Assembly (NCBI GenBank): GCA_964599695.1
Contig: CAZRGP010000010.1
Location: 1 to 58,737, forward strand
DNA: 58,737 nucleotides
DNA from: RUG11783 sp964599695
GTDB taxonomy: Bacteria > Bacillota > Clostridia > Oscillospirales > Ruminococcaceae
Direction of reading: 5' to 3'
Shown here in pieces: positions 48,881 through 57,981 of the stretch. The notes beneath the pieces are model-generated. The model was not told the DNA's origin. It searched no databases and worked only from the letters and a program-made list of their open reading frames with translations. Within the stretch, counting starts at the first letter, position 1. Each line of letters begins with the position of its first letter. Both the position numbers and the translations under genes were made by a program.

Positions 48881-50362
48881 ATGAATCTGATCAAAATCCA
48901 TCCCGATGATAATGTTGCCGTTGCCCTGGAACAGCTGAATTGCAAAGAAACTTATTTTGCAGACGGAACCGGCATTACGGCGCTCGAGGATATTCCACGC
49001 GGACACAAGATCGCCCTGCGGGATATTCCTTGCGGTTCCCGCATCATCAAATACGGAAACCCTATTGCTATCGCAACGAAAGATATCACTGCGGGTTCCT
49101 GGGTGCACACGCACAATGTGCGCACCGGACTCTCCGAGGGCGGGGATTATTCCTACGACCACCAAGTATTTTCTCTTCCGGATATTCAGAAAAAAACATT
49201 TCAGGGTTACCGCCGCACAGACGGAAAAGTCGGAATCCGCAATGAGATCTGGGTCCTGCCCATCGTAGGCTGCATCAATGGCGTGGCCAAAACACTGGTT
49301 GAAGAAAATCAGGATCTGGTCACAGGATCCATCGACGGGCTGTACTACTTTGCCCATCCATTCGGCTGCTCTCAACTTGGAGATGATCTCGCCATGACCA
49401 AGCGCGTGCTGGCAGATCTGGTTCACCACCCGAATGCCGGGGCAGTGCTATGTGTCGGGCTGGGATGTGAAAACCTTGTATTGGACATGTTCCTTGAAGA
49501 GATCGGTGAGTACGATCACGACCGGGTCAAATTCATGCTGTGTCAGAAAACGGAAGACGAGATCGAGGAAGGCACCAAACTTCTAAGAGAACTTGCGGAT
49601 TACGCGGGCCGCTTCCACCGTGAGACTGTTCCAGCCAGTGAACTGGTCATCGGGCTGAAGTGCGGAGGTTCTGACGGTCTTTCCGGAATCACTGCGAATC
49701 CTGTAGTAGGGCGCTTCTCTGACCGTCTCATTGCATTGGGAGGCTCCACGATCCTCACGGAGGTCCCGGAAATGTTCGGAGCGGAAAATATCCTTTTCTC
49801 CCGCTGCGCGAACGAAGAGATCTATCAGAAGGCCGTGGATATGGTCAACAACTTCAAAAAGTATTTCGTTGACCACGGGCAGGTCGTTTACGAGAATCCG
49901 AGTCCCGGAAACAAGGAAGGCGGCATCACTACCCTGGAAGATAAATCCTGCGGTTGTGTGCAGAAAGGCGGATCAGCCCAGGTCATCGATGTTCTTGAAT
50001 ATGCGGAAAGAGTGAGAACAAAAGGTCTCAACCTTCTTTCCGGTCCCGGCAATGACCTGGTGAGCGCCACCAACCTAACAGCCTCCGGTGCCCACATGGT
50101 ACTTTTCACGACCGGACGCGGGACACCTTTTGGCGCACCGGCTCCGACCGTAAAACTATCCACCAACACTCCCCTGTTTGAGAAAAAACCGGAGTGGATC
50201 GATTTCAACACCGGAACCGTCGCAGACGGCACAGAAACACTGGATGAGGCGGCGGACAGGCTTCTCGGATACGTTCTGAGCGTAGCAAGCGGAGAACAGA
50301 CAAACACAGAAAAACGCGGATACCGCGAGATCTCCATCTTTAAAGATGGTGTCGTTCTCTGA
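48881..50362 (+). CDS. uxaA: altronate dehydratase
   Basis: A 493-residue dehydratase converting D-altronate to 2-keto-3-deoxygluconate. The N-terminal SAF domain (residues 1-~95, DIPRGHKIALRDIPCGSRIIKYG) is fused to the large catalytic part, with GYRRTDGKVGIRNEIWVLPIVGCINGVA, HPFGCSQLGDD, GLKCGGSDGLSGITANP and the TTGRGTPFGAPAPTVKLSTN end. Both halves are present in one chain, as in typical UxaA. Forms an operon with uxaB. Confidence 0.96.
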   Translation: MNLIKIHPDDNVAVALEQLNCKETYFADGTGITALEDIPRGHKIALRDIPCGSRIIKYGNPIAIATKDITAGSWVHTHNVRTGLSEGGDYSYDHQVFSLPDIQKKTFQGYRRTDGKVGIRNEIWVLPIVGCINGVAKTLVEENQDLVTGSIDGLYYFAHPFGCSQLGDDLAMTKRVLADLVHHPNAGAVLCVGLGCENLVLDMFLEEIGEYDHDRVKFMLCQKTEDEIEEGTKLLRELADYAGRFHRETVPASELVIGLKCGGSDGLSGITANPVVGRFSDRLIALGGSTILTEVPEMFGAENILFSRCANEEIYQKAVDMVNNFKKYFVDHGQVVYENPSPGNKEGGITTLEDKSCGCVQKGGSAQVIDVLEYAERVRTKGLNLLSGPGNDLVSATNLTASGAHMVLFTTGRGTPFGAPAPTVKLSTNTPLFEKKPEWIDFNTGTVADGTETLDEAADRLLGYVLSVASGEQTNTEKRGYREISIFKDGVVL

Positions 50363-50381
50363 TCCCTCTGAAGAAATAAGC

Positions 50382-50417
50382 AAAGAGCTGAAACGGATTT
50401 CTCTGTTTCAGCTCTTT
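50382..50417. terminator. bidirectional terminator between uxaA and kdgK
   Basis: Thirteen-base stem AAAGAGCTGAAAC/GTTTCAGCTCTTT with a 10-base loop and T-rich ends on both strands, ending both convergent transcripts. Confidence 0.9.
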
Positions 50418-50438
50418 TCATCTGCTGTTATGTCCCAC

Positions 50439-51536
50439 CTATCTTTTGACCCTTGCGCTGGCTCCGCCCATAACGGCTTCCACTTCATTCAGACTTGCCA
50501 TGGATGTATCACCGGGAGTTGTCATCGCCAGTGCACCATGCGCCGCGCCGTAGTTTACCGCTTTCTCCGGATCTCCTGTTGTCATGAGGCCGTATACGAG
50601 GCCTGAAGCAAAAGAGTCTCCTCCGCCGACACGGTCCAGAATACTAAGGTCGTTGTATTCCTTGGACTGATAGATCTCTCCGTCTGCCCAGCAGATCGCC
50701 TTCCAGTCGTTTACAGAAGCAGTCTTGACTGTACGAAGAGTCGTTGCCACTGCCTTGAAGTTGGGATATGTCTTGGCAGCGTTCCCGATCATCTTCTTAT
50801 AACCTTCCAGATTGAGGCTCTTGAGCTCCGCGTCATTGCCTTCAACCTCAAATCCGAGGCACGCGGTGAAGTCCTCTTCGTTTCCGATCATAACATCAAC
50901 ATATTTTGCTACTTCCCTGTTGACTTCCTGGGCCTTCGCCTGTCCGCCGATGGCGCTCCACATGGAAGGACGGTAGTTCAGGTCATAGGATACGACGGTG
51001 CCATATTTCTTAGCGGCCTTGCATGCTGCAATGACCGTCTCGCAGGACTGTTCCGAAAGAGCGGCATAGATCCCGCCTGTGTGCAGCCAACGTACGCCCA
51101 ATGTGCCGAAAATGTAGTCAAAGTCAAAATCTTCAGGTGTCATCTGGGAAATGGCCGTATTGGCGCGGTCAGAACATCCAATGGCTCCGCGGATCCCGAA
51201 ACCACGCTCTGTATAGTTGATGCCGTTGCGGCAGATGCGTCCGATACCGTCTGTCTTCTTCCACTTGATGAGTTCGGTATTCACGCCACCCTGCTCAATG
51301 AGATCCTTGAGAAGTTTTCCCACCTCATTGTCCGCGAAAGCGGTGATCACAGCAGTATTCATTCCGAAGCACTTGTGGAGACCGCGGATAACATTGTATT
51401 CGCCGCCGCCTTCCCATACCTGGAACGTTCTTGTCGTTCTGATCCTTCCCTCGCCCGGATCAAGCCGGAGCATGATCTCACCCAGAGATACCGCGTCATA
51501 TTTACATTCATTTGCAGGACGAAGTTTCAGTTCCAT
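50439..51536 (-). CDS. kdgK: 2-keto-3-deoxygluconate kinase (PfkB family)
   Basis: A 365-residue PfkB kinase. The N-terminal text VSLGEIMLRLDPGEGRIRTTRTFQVWEGGGEYNV and the C-terminal LDRVGGGDSFASGLVYGLM are typical of KDG kinases of clostridia, which phosphorylate 2-keto-3-deoxygluconate to KDPG. Placement directly after the KDPG aldolase gene (stop and start share a base) supports this. Somewhat longer than classical KdgK. Confidence 0.88.
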   Translation of the reverse strand: MELKLRPANECKYDAVSLGEIMLRLDPGEGRIRTTRTFQVWEGGGEYNVIRGLHKCFGMNTAVITAFADNEVGKLLKDLIEQGGVNTELIKWKKTDGIGRICRNGINYTERGFGIRGAIGCSDRANTAISQMTPEDFDFDYIFGTLGVRWLHTGGIYAALSEQSCETVIAACKAAKKYGTVVSYDLNYRPSMWSAIGGQAKAQEVNREVAKYVDVMIGNEEDFTACLGFEVEGNDAELKSLNLEGYKKMIGNAAKTYPNFKAVATTLRTVKTASVNDWKAICWADGEIYQSKEYNDLSILDRVGGGDSFASGLVYGLMTTGDPEKAVNYGAAHGALAMTTPGDTSMASLNEVEAVMGGASARVKR

Positions 51537-52174
51537 TATCCTCTGACCTCCTTTACGATCGCTGCTGCCTCAGCAGTCAGTCTGCGGATCTCATCGAAAT
51601 TACCCGCTGTCACGAGGTCTTTCTTTACCATCCAGCTGCCACCGCATGCGAGGATCCGATTGTATGCGAGATAATCCCTTACGTTCTGGGCGTTGATGCC
51701 GCCTGTCGGCATGAACTGAAGGGTCGTATAAGGAGCCGCTACAGCCTTGATCATCTTGAGACCGCCCGCGGGCTCAGCAGGGAAGAATTTAACCACTTCG
51801 AGTCCGAACTCTAATGCCTGCTCCATCTCACTGGGCGTCTGGGTCCCGGGTACGATGGGGAGTCCCACCTTCTGGCAATAGGATACGACCCTGGGATTCA
51901 GTCCGGGAGACACGATAAAGGCTGCACCGGCCTCCTTCGCCCTGTCTACCTGTTCCGTAGTCAAAACGGTTCCGGCGCCAACAAGCATGTCCGGGAAGTT
52001 TGCCGTCATCTGCTTAATGGTCTCATATGCCGCCGCAGTCCGGAACGTTACCTCAGCGCAGGGAAGCCCTCCCTCGCACAAGGCGTTTCCCAGCGGGGCC
52101 GCGTCTTTCGCATCATCCAGAACTACAACAGGAACGATGCCGATGCTCTTAAACTTTTCATTGATCAGTTCCAT
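51536..52174 (-). CDS. eda: KDPG/KHG aldolase
   Basis: A 212-residue class I aldolase cleaving 2-keto-3-deoxy-6-phosphogluconate to pyruvate and glyceraldehyde-3-phosphate. Key text: IGIVPVVVLDDAKDAAPLGNALCEGGLPCAEVTFRT (catalytic Glu in AEVTFR), GAGTVLTTEQV, and VVKFFPAEPAGGLKMIKA with the Schiff-base Lys. Full length. Confidence 0.95.
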   Translation of the reverse strand: MELINEKFKSIGIVPVVVLDDAKDAAPLGNALCEGGLPCAEVTFRTAAAYETIKQMTANFPDMLVGAGTVLTTEQVDRAKEAGAAFIVSPGLNPRVVSYCQKVGLPIVPGTQTPSEMEQALEFGLEVVKFFPAEPAGGLKMIKAVAAPYTTLQFMPTGGINAQNVRDYLAYNRILACGGSWMVKKDLVTAGNFDEIRRLTAEAAAIVKEVRG

Positions 52175-52189
52175 TTTCTCCTCCTATAC

Positions 52190-52495
52190 TCAATCATCAA
52201 ACTTGGATATGGTCTCTTGCGCGTCATTTTGCTCATCAAGAACCTGGCCGGAAGCAAGATCCTCCTCCGCTTCCTGAGCCTTCAGACGTTCCTCTTCCGC
52301 CTTCAGCTGCTCCTTTTTCTCCTTTTCTTCCTTGATCATCAGTTTTCCCTGATAGACAGACATCGCAACCATCACCACGATAAGGGCAACGAGAGCCCAC
52401 TGTGCAGTGGTGAACGGCCAGCCGCCTTCCATCAGGAAAAAGATGGAATCGATACTGAAATACATGAAAGCGAAAATAATTAAGGATCTTCTCAT
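52190..52495 (-). CDS. small two-TM protein with charged coiled-coil tail
   Basis: A 101-residue protein I do not recognise. Hydrophobic segments lie at about 5-22 and 31-49; residues ~54-80 are a dense Lys/Glu coiled coil, followed by an acidic C-terminus (QETISKFDD). Its position inside the catabolic operon, 15 bases from eda and 20 bases from the dehydrogenase gene, suggests a role with the transporter or enzymes, or simply a membrane scaffold. The function is unknown. Confidence 0.75.
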   Translation of the reverse strand: MRRSLIIFAFMYFSIDSIFFLMEGGWPFTTAQWALVALIVVMVAMSVYQGKLMIKEEKEKKEQLKAEEERLKAQEAEEDLASGQVLDEQNDAQETISKFDD

Positions 52496-52515
52496 AGCAG
52501 CCTCCGGTAAAATGA

Positions 52516-53538
52516 TCAGAACTCGATGAGCGTCTTCAGCATCTCTCCCTGATGCTCGTCAAAATCCTTGAAAGCCTGCGCAGCCTGGTCAAAAGGATAC
52601 ACGTTCGTGATCGCGTCTTCCAGTACAAGCCTTCCCTCCTTCACGGCATCGATGGTGTTGAGAAAGTCCGCTTTAAGAGCGTTCCTCGAGCCGAAGATGG
52701 TGAGTTCCTTTTTCTGAATGATGGTATAGAAGAAATCAAGGTTCTGCTTGGATACACCGATATCGACAACAGTTCCGTGGAAACACACGGCATCAATGCA
52801 GTTCTGCATGGTGGAAGCGCGTCCCACACACTCCACGGTCACATCGAATCCGTTCCCGTCGGTCAATTCCGCAACTGCAGCATTGAAAACTTCATCGCTC
52901 GTATTGAGTATAACATGGTCGGCACCGAGTTTCTTCGCCATATCGAGTTTCTGCTGGGAAACATCGCAAACCGTCACTTCCGCACCGCGAAGTTTTGCAG
53001 CTTTCAGCGCAAATGCGCCGATCGTACCAGCTCCAACGACAAGCACCCGGTCGCCCGGATTGATGTTTGCGCGGCTGATTCCGTGCTGGCTGATGCAGAA
53101 CGGCTCCACGGCTGCAAGCGACTTGGCAGAGATGCCTTTTCCATCGTAAATGCGCTCCAGTGGCATACAGAAATAGGTGGAAAAAGCCCCGTCTCTCTGG
53201 CATCCCAGCGTCTCATTATGTTCGCAGCAGTTTACATTTCCTTTTTTGCATGGATAGCACTGTCCGCAGTTGTAGTAGGGATTTCCTGTTACGATCATCC
53301 CCTTCTTGATCCCGTAGGGATTATTCTCATCGACATCCACGACTTCGGCTGAGAATTCATGGCCGGGGATCCTGGGATACTCAAAATAGGCAAAACTGCC
53401 GCGATAGCTTCCAAGGTCCGAGCCGCAGATCCCGCCATAGAGGATCTTGAGAAGGGCTTCTCCCTCTTTTCTCTCTGGCATGGGTGTCTCGATGATTTTT
53501 ACTTTGCGGACATCCTCGATTAAAATTGATTTCATCAT
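52516..53538 (-). CDS. zinc-dependent alcohol/polyol dehydrogenase
   Basis: A 340-residue MDR-family dehydrogenase. Catalytic zinc ligands: Cys in YGGICGSD (about residue 38) and GHE (about 60); structural zinc CGQCYPCKKGNVNCCE (about 91-106); NAD(P) motif VVGAGTIGAFALKAA (about 168-182). Within a tagaturonate pathway it could be L-galactonate 5-dehydrogenase (LgoD type), which yields D-tagaturonate, the UxaB substrate. Other polyol or threonine dehydrogenase activities remain possible. Two consecutive ATG codons follow AAGGAG. Confidence 0.85.
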   Translation of the reverse strand: MMKSILIEDVRKVKIIETPMPERKEGEALLKILYGGICGSDLGSYRGSFAYFEYPRIPGHEFSAEVVDVDENNPYGIKKGMIVTGNPYYNCGQCYPCKKGNVNCCEHNETLGCQRDGAFSTYFCMPLERIYDGKGISAKSLAAVEPFCISQHGISRANINPGDRVLVVGAGTIGAFALKAAKLRGAEVTVCDVSQQKLDMAKKLGADHVILNTSDEVFNAAVAELTDGNGFDVTVECVGRASTMQNCIDAVCFHGTVVDIGVSKQNLDFFYTIIQKKELTIFGSRNALKADFLNTIDAVKEGRLVLEDAITNVYPFDQAAQAFKDFDEHQGEMLKTLIEF

Positions 53539-53557
53539 ATTTCTCCTTTATCTATAA

Positions 53558-53589
53558 GCGGCGGCCGGGTCAAATGACACGACCACCGC
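53558..53589 (-). other. intercistronic hairpin between mmsB and the dehydrogenase gene
   Basis: In the minus-strand RNA a 15-base stem (GCGGTGGTCGTGTCA with G-U pairs and one mismatch) closes on a very short loop. No T-run follows, so it is more likely an RNA-processing or stability element than a terminator. Confidence 0.5.
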
Positions 53590-53649
53590 ATTAATTATTT
53601 GTGCTTCTCCATGCAACTGATCGCAATTACGCTATTATTCAATGTCCAA

Positions 53650-54807
53650 TCAGGCAGAACGTCTGGACTGGAAAATATCCAGGGATACTGCGAATACGAG
53701 AACCAGGCCTTTCATGACCATCTGCATGTCGGATCCGAGTCCGAGCAGAGACATTCCGTTGTTCAGAAGGCCGATGACCAATGCGCCGATCAGAGAACCG
53801 ACGATCGATCCGTTGGAAACACCGCCGCCGATGAAGCAGGCGCAGATAGCATCTGCTTCCAGTCCGAGTCCGATACTCAGAGAGCATGCATTCAGCCTTG
53901 CGGCGTAGATGATCCCGGAGAACCCTGCGGTAAGTGCGCTGTTGAGGTAGATCAGGAAGATGACCTTTTTGTCCTTGATACCGGACAGTACAGCAGCCTG
54001 GCGGTTTCCGCCGACAGCTACGACCTGACGGCCGAAGATGGTCTTGCTGACGATGAAGCTGTAGATCGCAACGATGACAACAACGATTACCAGGATCTTC
54101 GGATAACCGCGATAAATCGCGAGAAGATAGGTCAGTCCCATGATAAAGCCGCAGATCAGCGCCTGCTGGGCCCAGAAGAGACCGGCAGAGGATACCTTGA
54201 CATTGTAGGCGATCTTCTGCTTTCTACTGCGAAGCTGAAGGATTACGACGACAAGGCAGGTCAGAGCTCCGAGTATGAGGGAAGTGACGTGTAGTCCCTT
54301 CACCCCGAAGAAATCCGGGATATGGCCGGTGCACCAGTTCAGGAAGGAATCCGGGAACATGGTGTATGTCTTGCCCTGCATCACGACGTAGTTGACGCCT
54401 TTGACGATCAACTGGGATGCGAGGGTGGCGATATAGGCCTCTATTCCGAGAGACGCAACCAGTGAAGCGTTCCAGAGACCGACTGCCAGGACGATCAGGA
54501 AGTCGATCAGAAGGGAAAGACCCACCGGAAGGCCGTTCTTAATGATAAGAAGGCCTGCGATACATCCGGACATGGAGCACAGCTGACCTACGGAGAGGTC
54601 CGTAAGACCCCCGGCCAGGACCAGCATCATCTGTCCGACTGCCAGAATAATGATATATGCGTTCTGGATGATCAGGTTGTTCAGGTTCATCGGCTTGAGC
54701 ACCATGCCCTTAGTAAGGATCTGGAACACAATAACGATGAAGAGCGCAACCAGGATCATCGTATATCTGCCAATATTTTCCTTGACAGACTTTACTAACT
54801 CTTTCAT
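53650..54807 (-). CDS. mmsB: multiple monosaccharide ABC transporter permease
   Basis: A 385-residue permease of the RbsC/XylH class with about ten TM segments. The family blocks VLAGGLTDLSVGQLCSMSGCIAG and AVGGNRQAAVLSGIK are present, the second being the ATPase-contacting loop. It pairs with MmsA and ChvE. Its start overlaps the mmsA stop by four bases. Confidence 0.92.
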   Translation of the reverse strand: MKELVKSVKENIGRYTMILVALFIVIVFQILTKGMVLKPMNLNNLIIQNAYIIILAVGQMMLVLAGGLTDLSVGQLCSMSGCIAGLLIIKNGLPVGLSLLIDFLIVLAVGLWNASLVASLGIEAYIATLASQLIVKGVNYVVMQGKTYTMFPDSFLNWCTGHIPDFFGVKGLHVTSLILGALTCLVVVILQLRSRKQKIAYNVKVSSAGLFWAQQALICGFIMGLTYLLAIYRGYPKILVIVVVIVAIYSFIVSKTIFGRQVVAVGGNRQAAVLSGIKDKKVIFLIYLNSALTAGFSGIIYAARLNACSLSIGLGLEADAICACFIGGGVSNGSIVGSLIGALVIGLLNNGMSLLGLGSDMQMVMKGLVLVFAVSLDIFQSRRSA

Positions 54808-56357
54808 CCTACTTTCTTTCCTCCCTTTTGATGGCTTACGATCATCTGCATCACCTTTTCCTGTGTGGCACCTTCACCAGGCATCTGACCGCAGATCTCT
54901 CCTTCGTTCATCACGTAGATACGGTCCGACATTCCCAGGATCTCCACCAGGTCCGAAGAGATGAACAGGACCGACTTGCCCTTCTGGGCAAGATCGTTCA
55001 TCAGACAGTAGATCTCATATTTGGCACCGACATCGATACCGCGTGTGGGTTCATCAAAGATGAACACCTCGGCATCGCTCGCCAGCCATTTACCAAGCGC
55101 CACCTTCTGCTGGTTTCCGCCGGAGAGGCTGCGAACCGGCTGAAGGATCGAATTGCACTTGATGTTGAGTTCATCCACATACTGATTTGCCATCGTCTCC
55201 TCTTCATAGTTGTTGAGGATCGAGTGCTTGGATATCTTATTCAGGGAAGCGAGTGAGATATTGGTCCGAATCGTGTCGTCCAGGATCAGACCCAGTCCCT
55301 TGCGGTCCTCGCTCAGATAAGCAAGTCCCTCTTTGATCGCCTCCTTCGGGTGTTTCAGGTGCAGTTCTTTTCCGTTGAGGAACACCTGCCCCGTTGTATG
55401 CTGCCCGTATTGGCGTCCGAATACGGAAAGAGCCATCTCCGTTCTTCCGGCACCCATCAGTCCGTAGAGACCGACGATCTCCCCCTTATGTACGACCAGC
55501 GACGCTTTCTTGACCACTTCCTGCTCAAAATAAACAGGATGATATGTGGACCAGTTCCGGATCTCAAACCCGATCTCATCCGAGATGGAGGATCTGTCCC
55601 GATCCGGGAAACGGTCTTCCATAGGACGTCCAACCATATTTTTCACGATCGTCGGCTCGCTGAAGGGCTTTTCATCCTCATTCATCGTACAGATGGTCTG
55701 TCCGTCGCGGATGACCGTGATCCTGTCTGCTACATAGCAGATCTCATTGAGTTTGTGGGAGATCATGATGCTTGTGATACCCTGCTTCTGCAGTTCCTTC
55801 AGAAGATTCAGAAGATGGGTGGAATCGGTCTCAGGCAGGGACGCTGTGGGCTCATCCAGAATGAGCAGCTTGCAGTCCTTAGCCAGAGCCTTCGCGATCT
55901 CCAGCAGCTGCTGAGGTCCCGTGCTGATATCCTTGACATATGTTTCCGGTGAATATTTGAACCCGACCATGTCCAAATACTTTTGCGCATCGCGGTTGGT
56001 CTGGTTCCAGGAAATGATCCCGTGGCTCGCGCGCTCATTGCCGATAAACAGGTTTTCCGCCACCGTCAGTTTCTGAATCAGAGCAAGTTCCTGACGAATA
56101 ATGACGATGCCCTTGTGCTCACTGTCCTTGATATCCTTGAACTTGCACTCTTCTCCGTCATAAAGGATCTGTCCCTCGTAGCTGCCGTACGGATAAGTGC
56201 CGCTCAGGACATTCATCAGGGTGGATTTTCCTGCTCCGTTTTCCCCCACGATCGCGTGGATCTCGCCCCGCTTTACCTGGAGGTTTACATTGTTCAAAGC
56301 CTTTACACCAAAGAAAGCTTTGGTGATCCCCTTCATTTCGAGGATATAATCCGCCAT
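54804..56357 (-). CDS. mmsA: multiple monosaccharide ABC transporter ATPase
   Basis: A 517-residue double ATPase. First domain: Walker A GENGAGKST, Walker B LLILDEPTASLPETD. Second domain: degenerate Walker A (GLMGAGRTE), signature LSGGNQQKVALGKWL and Walker B FDEPTRGIDVGA. The opening MADYILEMKGITKAFFGVKALNNVN is the MmsA/GguA subfamily form. It drives uptake of several monosaccharides in related systems. Confidence 0.94.
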   Translation of the reverse strand: MADYILEMKGITKAFFGVKALNNVNLQVKRGEIHAIVGENGAGKSTLMNVLSGTYPYGSYEGQILYDGEECKFKDIKDSEHKGIVIIRQELALIQKLTVAENLFIGNERASHGIISWNQTNRDAQKYLDMVGFKYSPETYVKDISTGPQQLLEIAKALAKDCKLLILDEPTASLPETDSTHLLNLLKELQKQGITSIMISHKLNEICYVADRITVIRDGQTICTMNEDEKPFSEPTIVKNMVGRPMEDRFPDRDRSSISDEIGFEIRNWSTYHPVYFEQEVVKKASLVVHKGEIVGLYGLMGAGRTEMALSVFGRQYGQHTTGQVFLNGKELHLKHPKEAIKEGLAYLSEDRKGLGLILDDTIRTNISLASLNKISKHSILNNYEEETMANQYVDELNIKCNSILQPVRSLSGGNQQKVALGKWLASDAEVFIFDEPTRGIDVGAKYEIYCLMNDLAQKGKSVLFISSDLVEILGMSDRIYVMNEGEICGQMPGEGATQEKVMQMIVSHQKGGKKVG

Positions 56358-56381
56358 ATTTTCATCCTCTCTTTATAAAAT

Positions 56382-56410
56382 GCTGTCGCCTGCTTCGCAC
56401 AGGCGACAGC
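56382..56410 (-). terminator. hairpin between chvE and mmsA
   Basis: Perfect 11-base stem GCTGTCGCCTG/CAGGCGACAGC with a seven-base loop; the minus strand continues ATTTTAT. A partial terminator here would give more binding protein than ATPase, as is common in such operons. Confidence 0.6.
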
Positions 56411-56444
56411 ATTCAGATGTTATGCTGATTTACCCGGTTTTCAA

Positions 56445-57599
56445 TTAGTCTTCTTCTTCGGGAATGACATCGCCGAATACAGAATCATATGAATAGAATC
56501 CGCTGTCTACGACCTTCTCTTTGAGGTTGTCTTTATCGACTGCAAACATGTCGACGAATTTGGCCTTCAGTGTGAAGTCATAGTCCTCATCGGGCTGATA
56601 GTCTTCGAGGCCTGTCACTTCTTCGCCCTTGGCAAGGGTATTGATGATATCCATGCAAGCGCCGGAAAGGAGTGTTGTATCCTTGAAGACGGTCATGCCG
56701 GCCAGATCATGGGCAAGCAGCCAGCAAACAGACTCATAGCAGTCATTGCCGGTGATGTAAGCCATAGGCTGCTCTTCTGTGCCGTAGCCGTAATCCTGCA
56801 GGAAGTTGGAAACAGGTCCTACAAAGTAGTCGGACGGGCAAAGAACTGCATCGAGGTGTGTGCCGTCAGAATAGAATCCGGTCATACGTGCGTTGAATTT
56901 TGTCTCAAGAGTGGTGAGCTCCCAGTCAACGATTGTGCACTGGTTGATATCGGTCTCGCCGGATTTGCAAACCAGGACGCCACTGTCGAAGTAGGGCTTG
57001 AGAACTTCATTCGCATAGTTGAAGTAATACCAGCAGTTCGCTTCCTTCAGATCGCCTGCGAACATCTCGATGTACTTCGGATTTTCAGGTGTAGCATTGT
57101 CAAGATCCAGAGCCTTGATAATTGCGTTAGCCTGCATGACACCGACCTCACGGTTGTTGTAGCCGACGAAATAGTCAACTTCATCAGAACCCGTGACTGC
57201 GAGGTCATAGTTGATGATGACGACACCGTTGTCACGTGCGTCCTTCAGGACAGTACCGAGAGAACCTGCGTCATAGGGGCAAACGATGATCGCCTTCGCG
57301 CCTGCAACGACCATATTCTCGATCTGAGTGGCCTGAACAGTTGCGTTGTCATCATTGAACTGGATCATGGGCTCGAAACCGGCTTCCTTGATAGCCTGCT
57401 CAAGGGTAGCGGCGTCGCGCTGCCAGCGTTCAGATGCCTGGCTGTTGAGGGAAACACCGATGATATCGCCGGGCTGGAATGCAGCTTCGGTATCGGTTTC
57501 GCCTGCAGGGGTGGTTTCTCCTTCATTCTCGGTGTTCCCGCAAGCTACGAGAGAGAAAGCGAGAACCAGAACGAGAAGCAAAGAAAACAGTTTTTTCAT
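56445..57599 (-). CDS. chvE: sugar-binding lipoprotein of the ChvE class
   Basis: About 384 residues. A lipoprotein signal peptide ends in FSLVACG (Cys at about residue 20), followed by a Thr/Glu-rich linker. The mature part is a periplasmic-binding fold type I: IGVSLNSQASERWQRDAATLEQAIKEAG, AIIVCPYDAGSLGTVLKDARDNGVVIINYD, and a long second domain matching ChvE/MmsE-type binding proteins. I chose the ATG at 57599 with AGGAG; the frame extends 13 residues further without support. First gene of the seven-gene leftward operon. Confidence 0.93.
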   Translation of the reverse strand: MKKLFSLLLVLVLAFSLVACGNTENEGETTPAGETDTEAAFQPGDIIGVSLNSQASERWQRDAATLEQAIKEAGFEPMIQFNDDNATVQATQIENMVVAGAKAIIVCPYDAGSLGTVLKDARDNGVVIINYDLAVTGSDEVDYFVGYNNREVGVMQANAIIKALDLDNATPENPKYIEMFAGDLKEANCWYYFNYANEVLKPYFDSGVLVCKSGETDINQCTIVDWELTTLETKFNARMTGFYSDGTHLDAVLCPSDYFVGPVSNFLQDYGYGTEEQPMAYITGNDCYESVCWLLAHDLAGMTVFKDTTLLSGACMDIINTLAKGEEVTGLEDYQPDEDYDFTLKAKFVDMFAVDKDNLKEKVVDSGFYSYDSVFGDVIPEEED

Positions 57600-57981
57600 T
57601 TCAATCTCCTTCTTCAAAACAAAAAATAACAACACCAAACATGTTGTATGTTACAAAAATGATATATCAAATGGCGTTTCAATTCAATATAAAACCTGTT
57701 TTTTTACACATTGATCAATAGAAGAAAACATGTATTGTGCAATCCGACAACACTTTAGATGACAGTGCGGTTTGTCTTGTATACAATTTGTCATTATTTT
57801 GTTGTTCATGCATGCTTTATATGTATCCGACGCAAATCAAGTATTCCGATTTCAATTATGGTATTCCTCCGCAAACAAGGAATATACCGTTGTTTCAACG
57901 ATATAGCGCTGAATTCCGCCACTGATGTATACAACAATCTCAAATAATGGTATAATTATCAACAGAATGGAGGAAGACACG
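57600..57981. promoter_or_regulatory. divergent control region of the mms operon and gntR
   Basis: No gene. It has a perfect palindrome TTGTATACAA at 57777-57786, a TGTATACAACA at 57926-57936 overlapping the -35 region of gntR, an inverted repeat CGTTG-TTT-CAACG at 57888-57900 and TATTCC/GGAATA arms near 57862-57884. The gntR -10 is TATAAT at 57951-57956. A clear promoter for chvE is not evident. Confidence 0.5.

Noticed and set aside
57655..57685. Catabolite response element (cre) near the chvE start
   Set aside because: TTGAAACGCCATTT looks similar but lacks one base between the AA and CG of the consensus, so it does not fit.
57759..57947. Small open frames between chvE and gntR
   Set aside because: No ribosome binding site, AT-rich low-quality translation, and they cross the operator and promoter of gntR.
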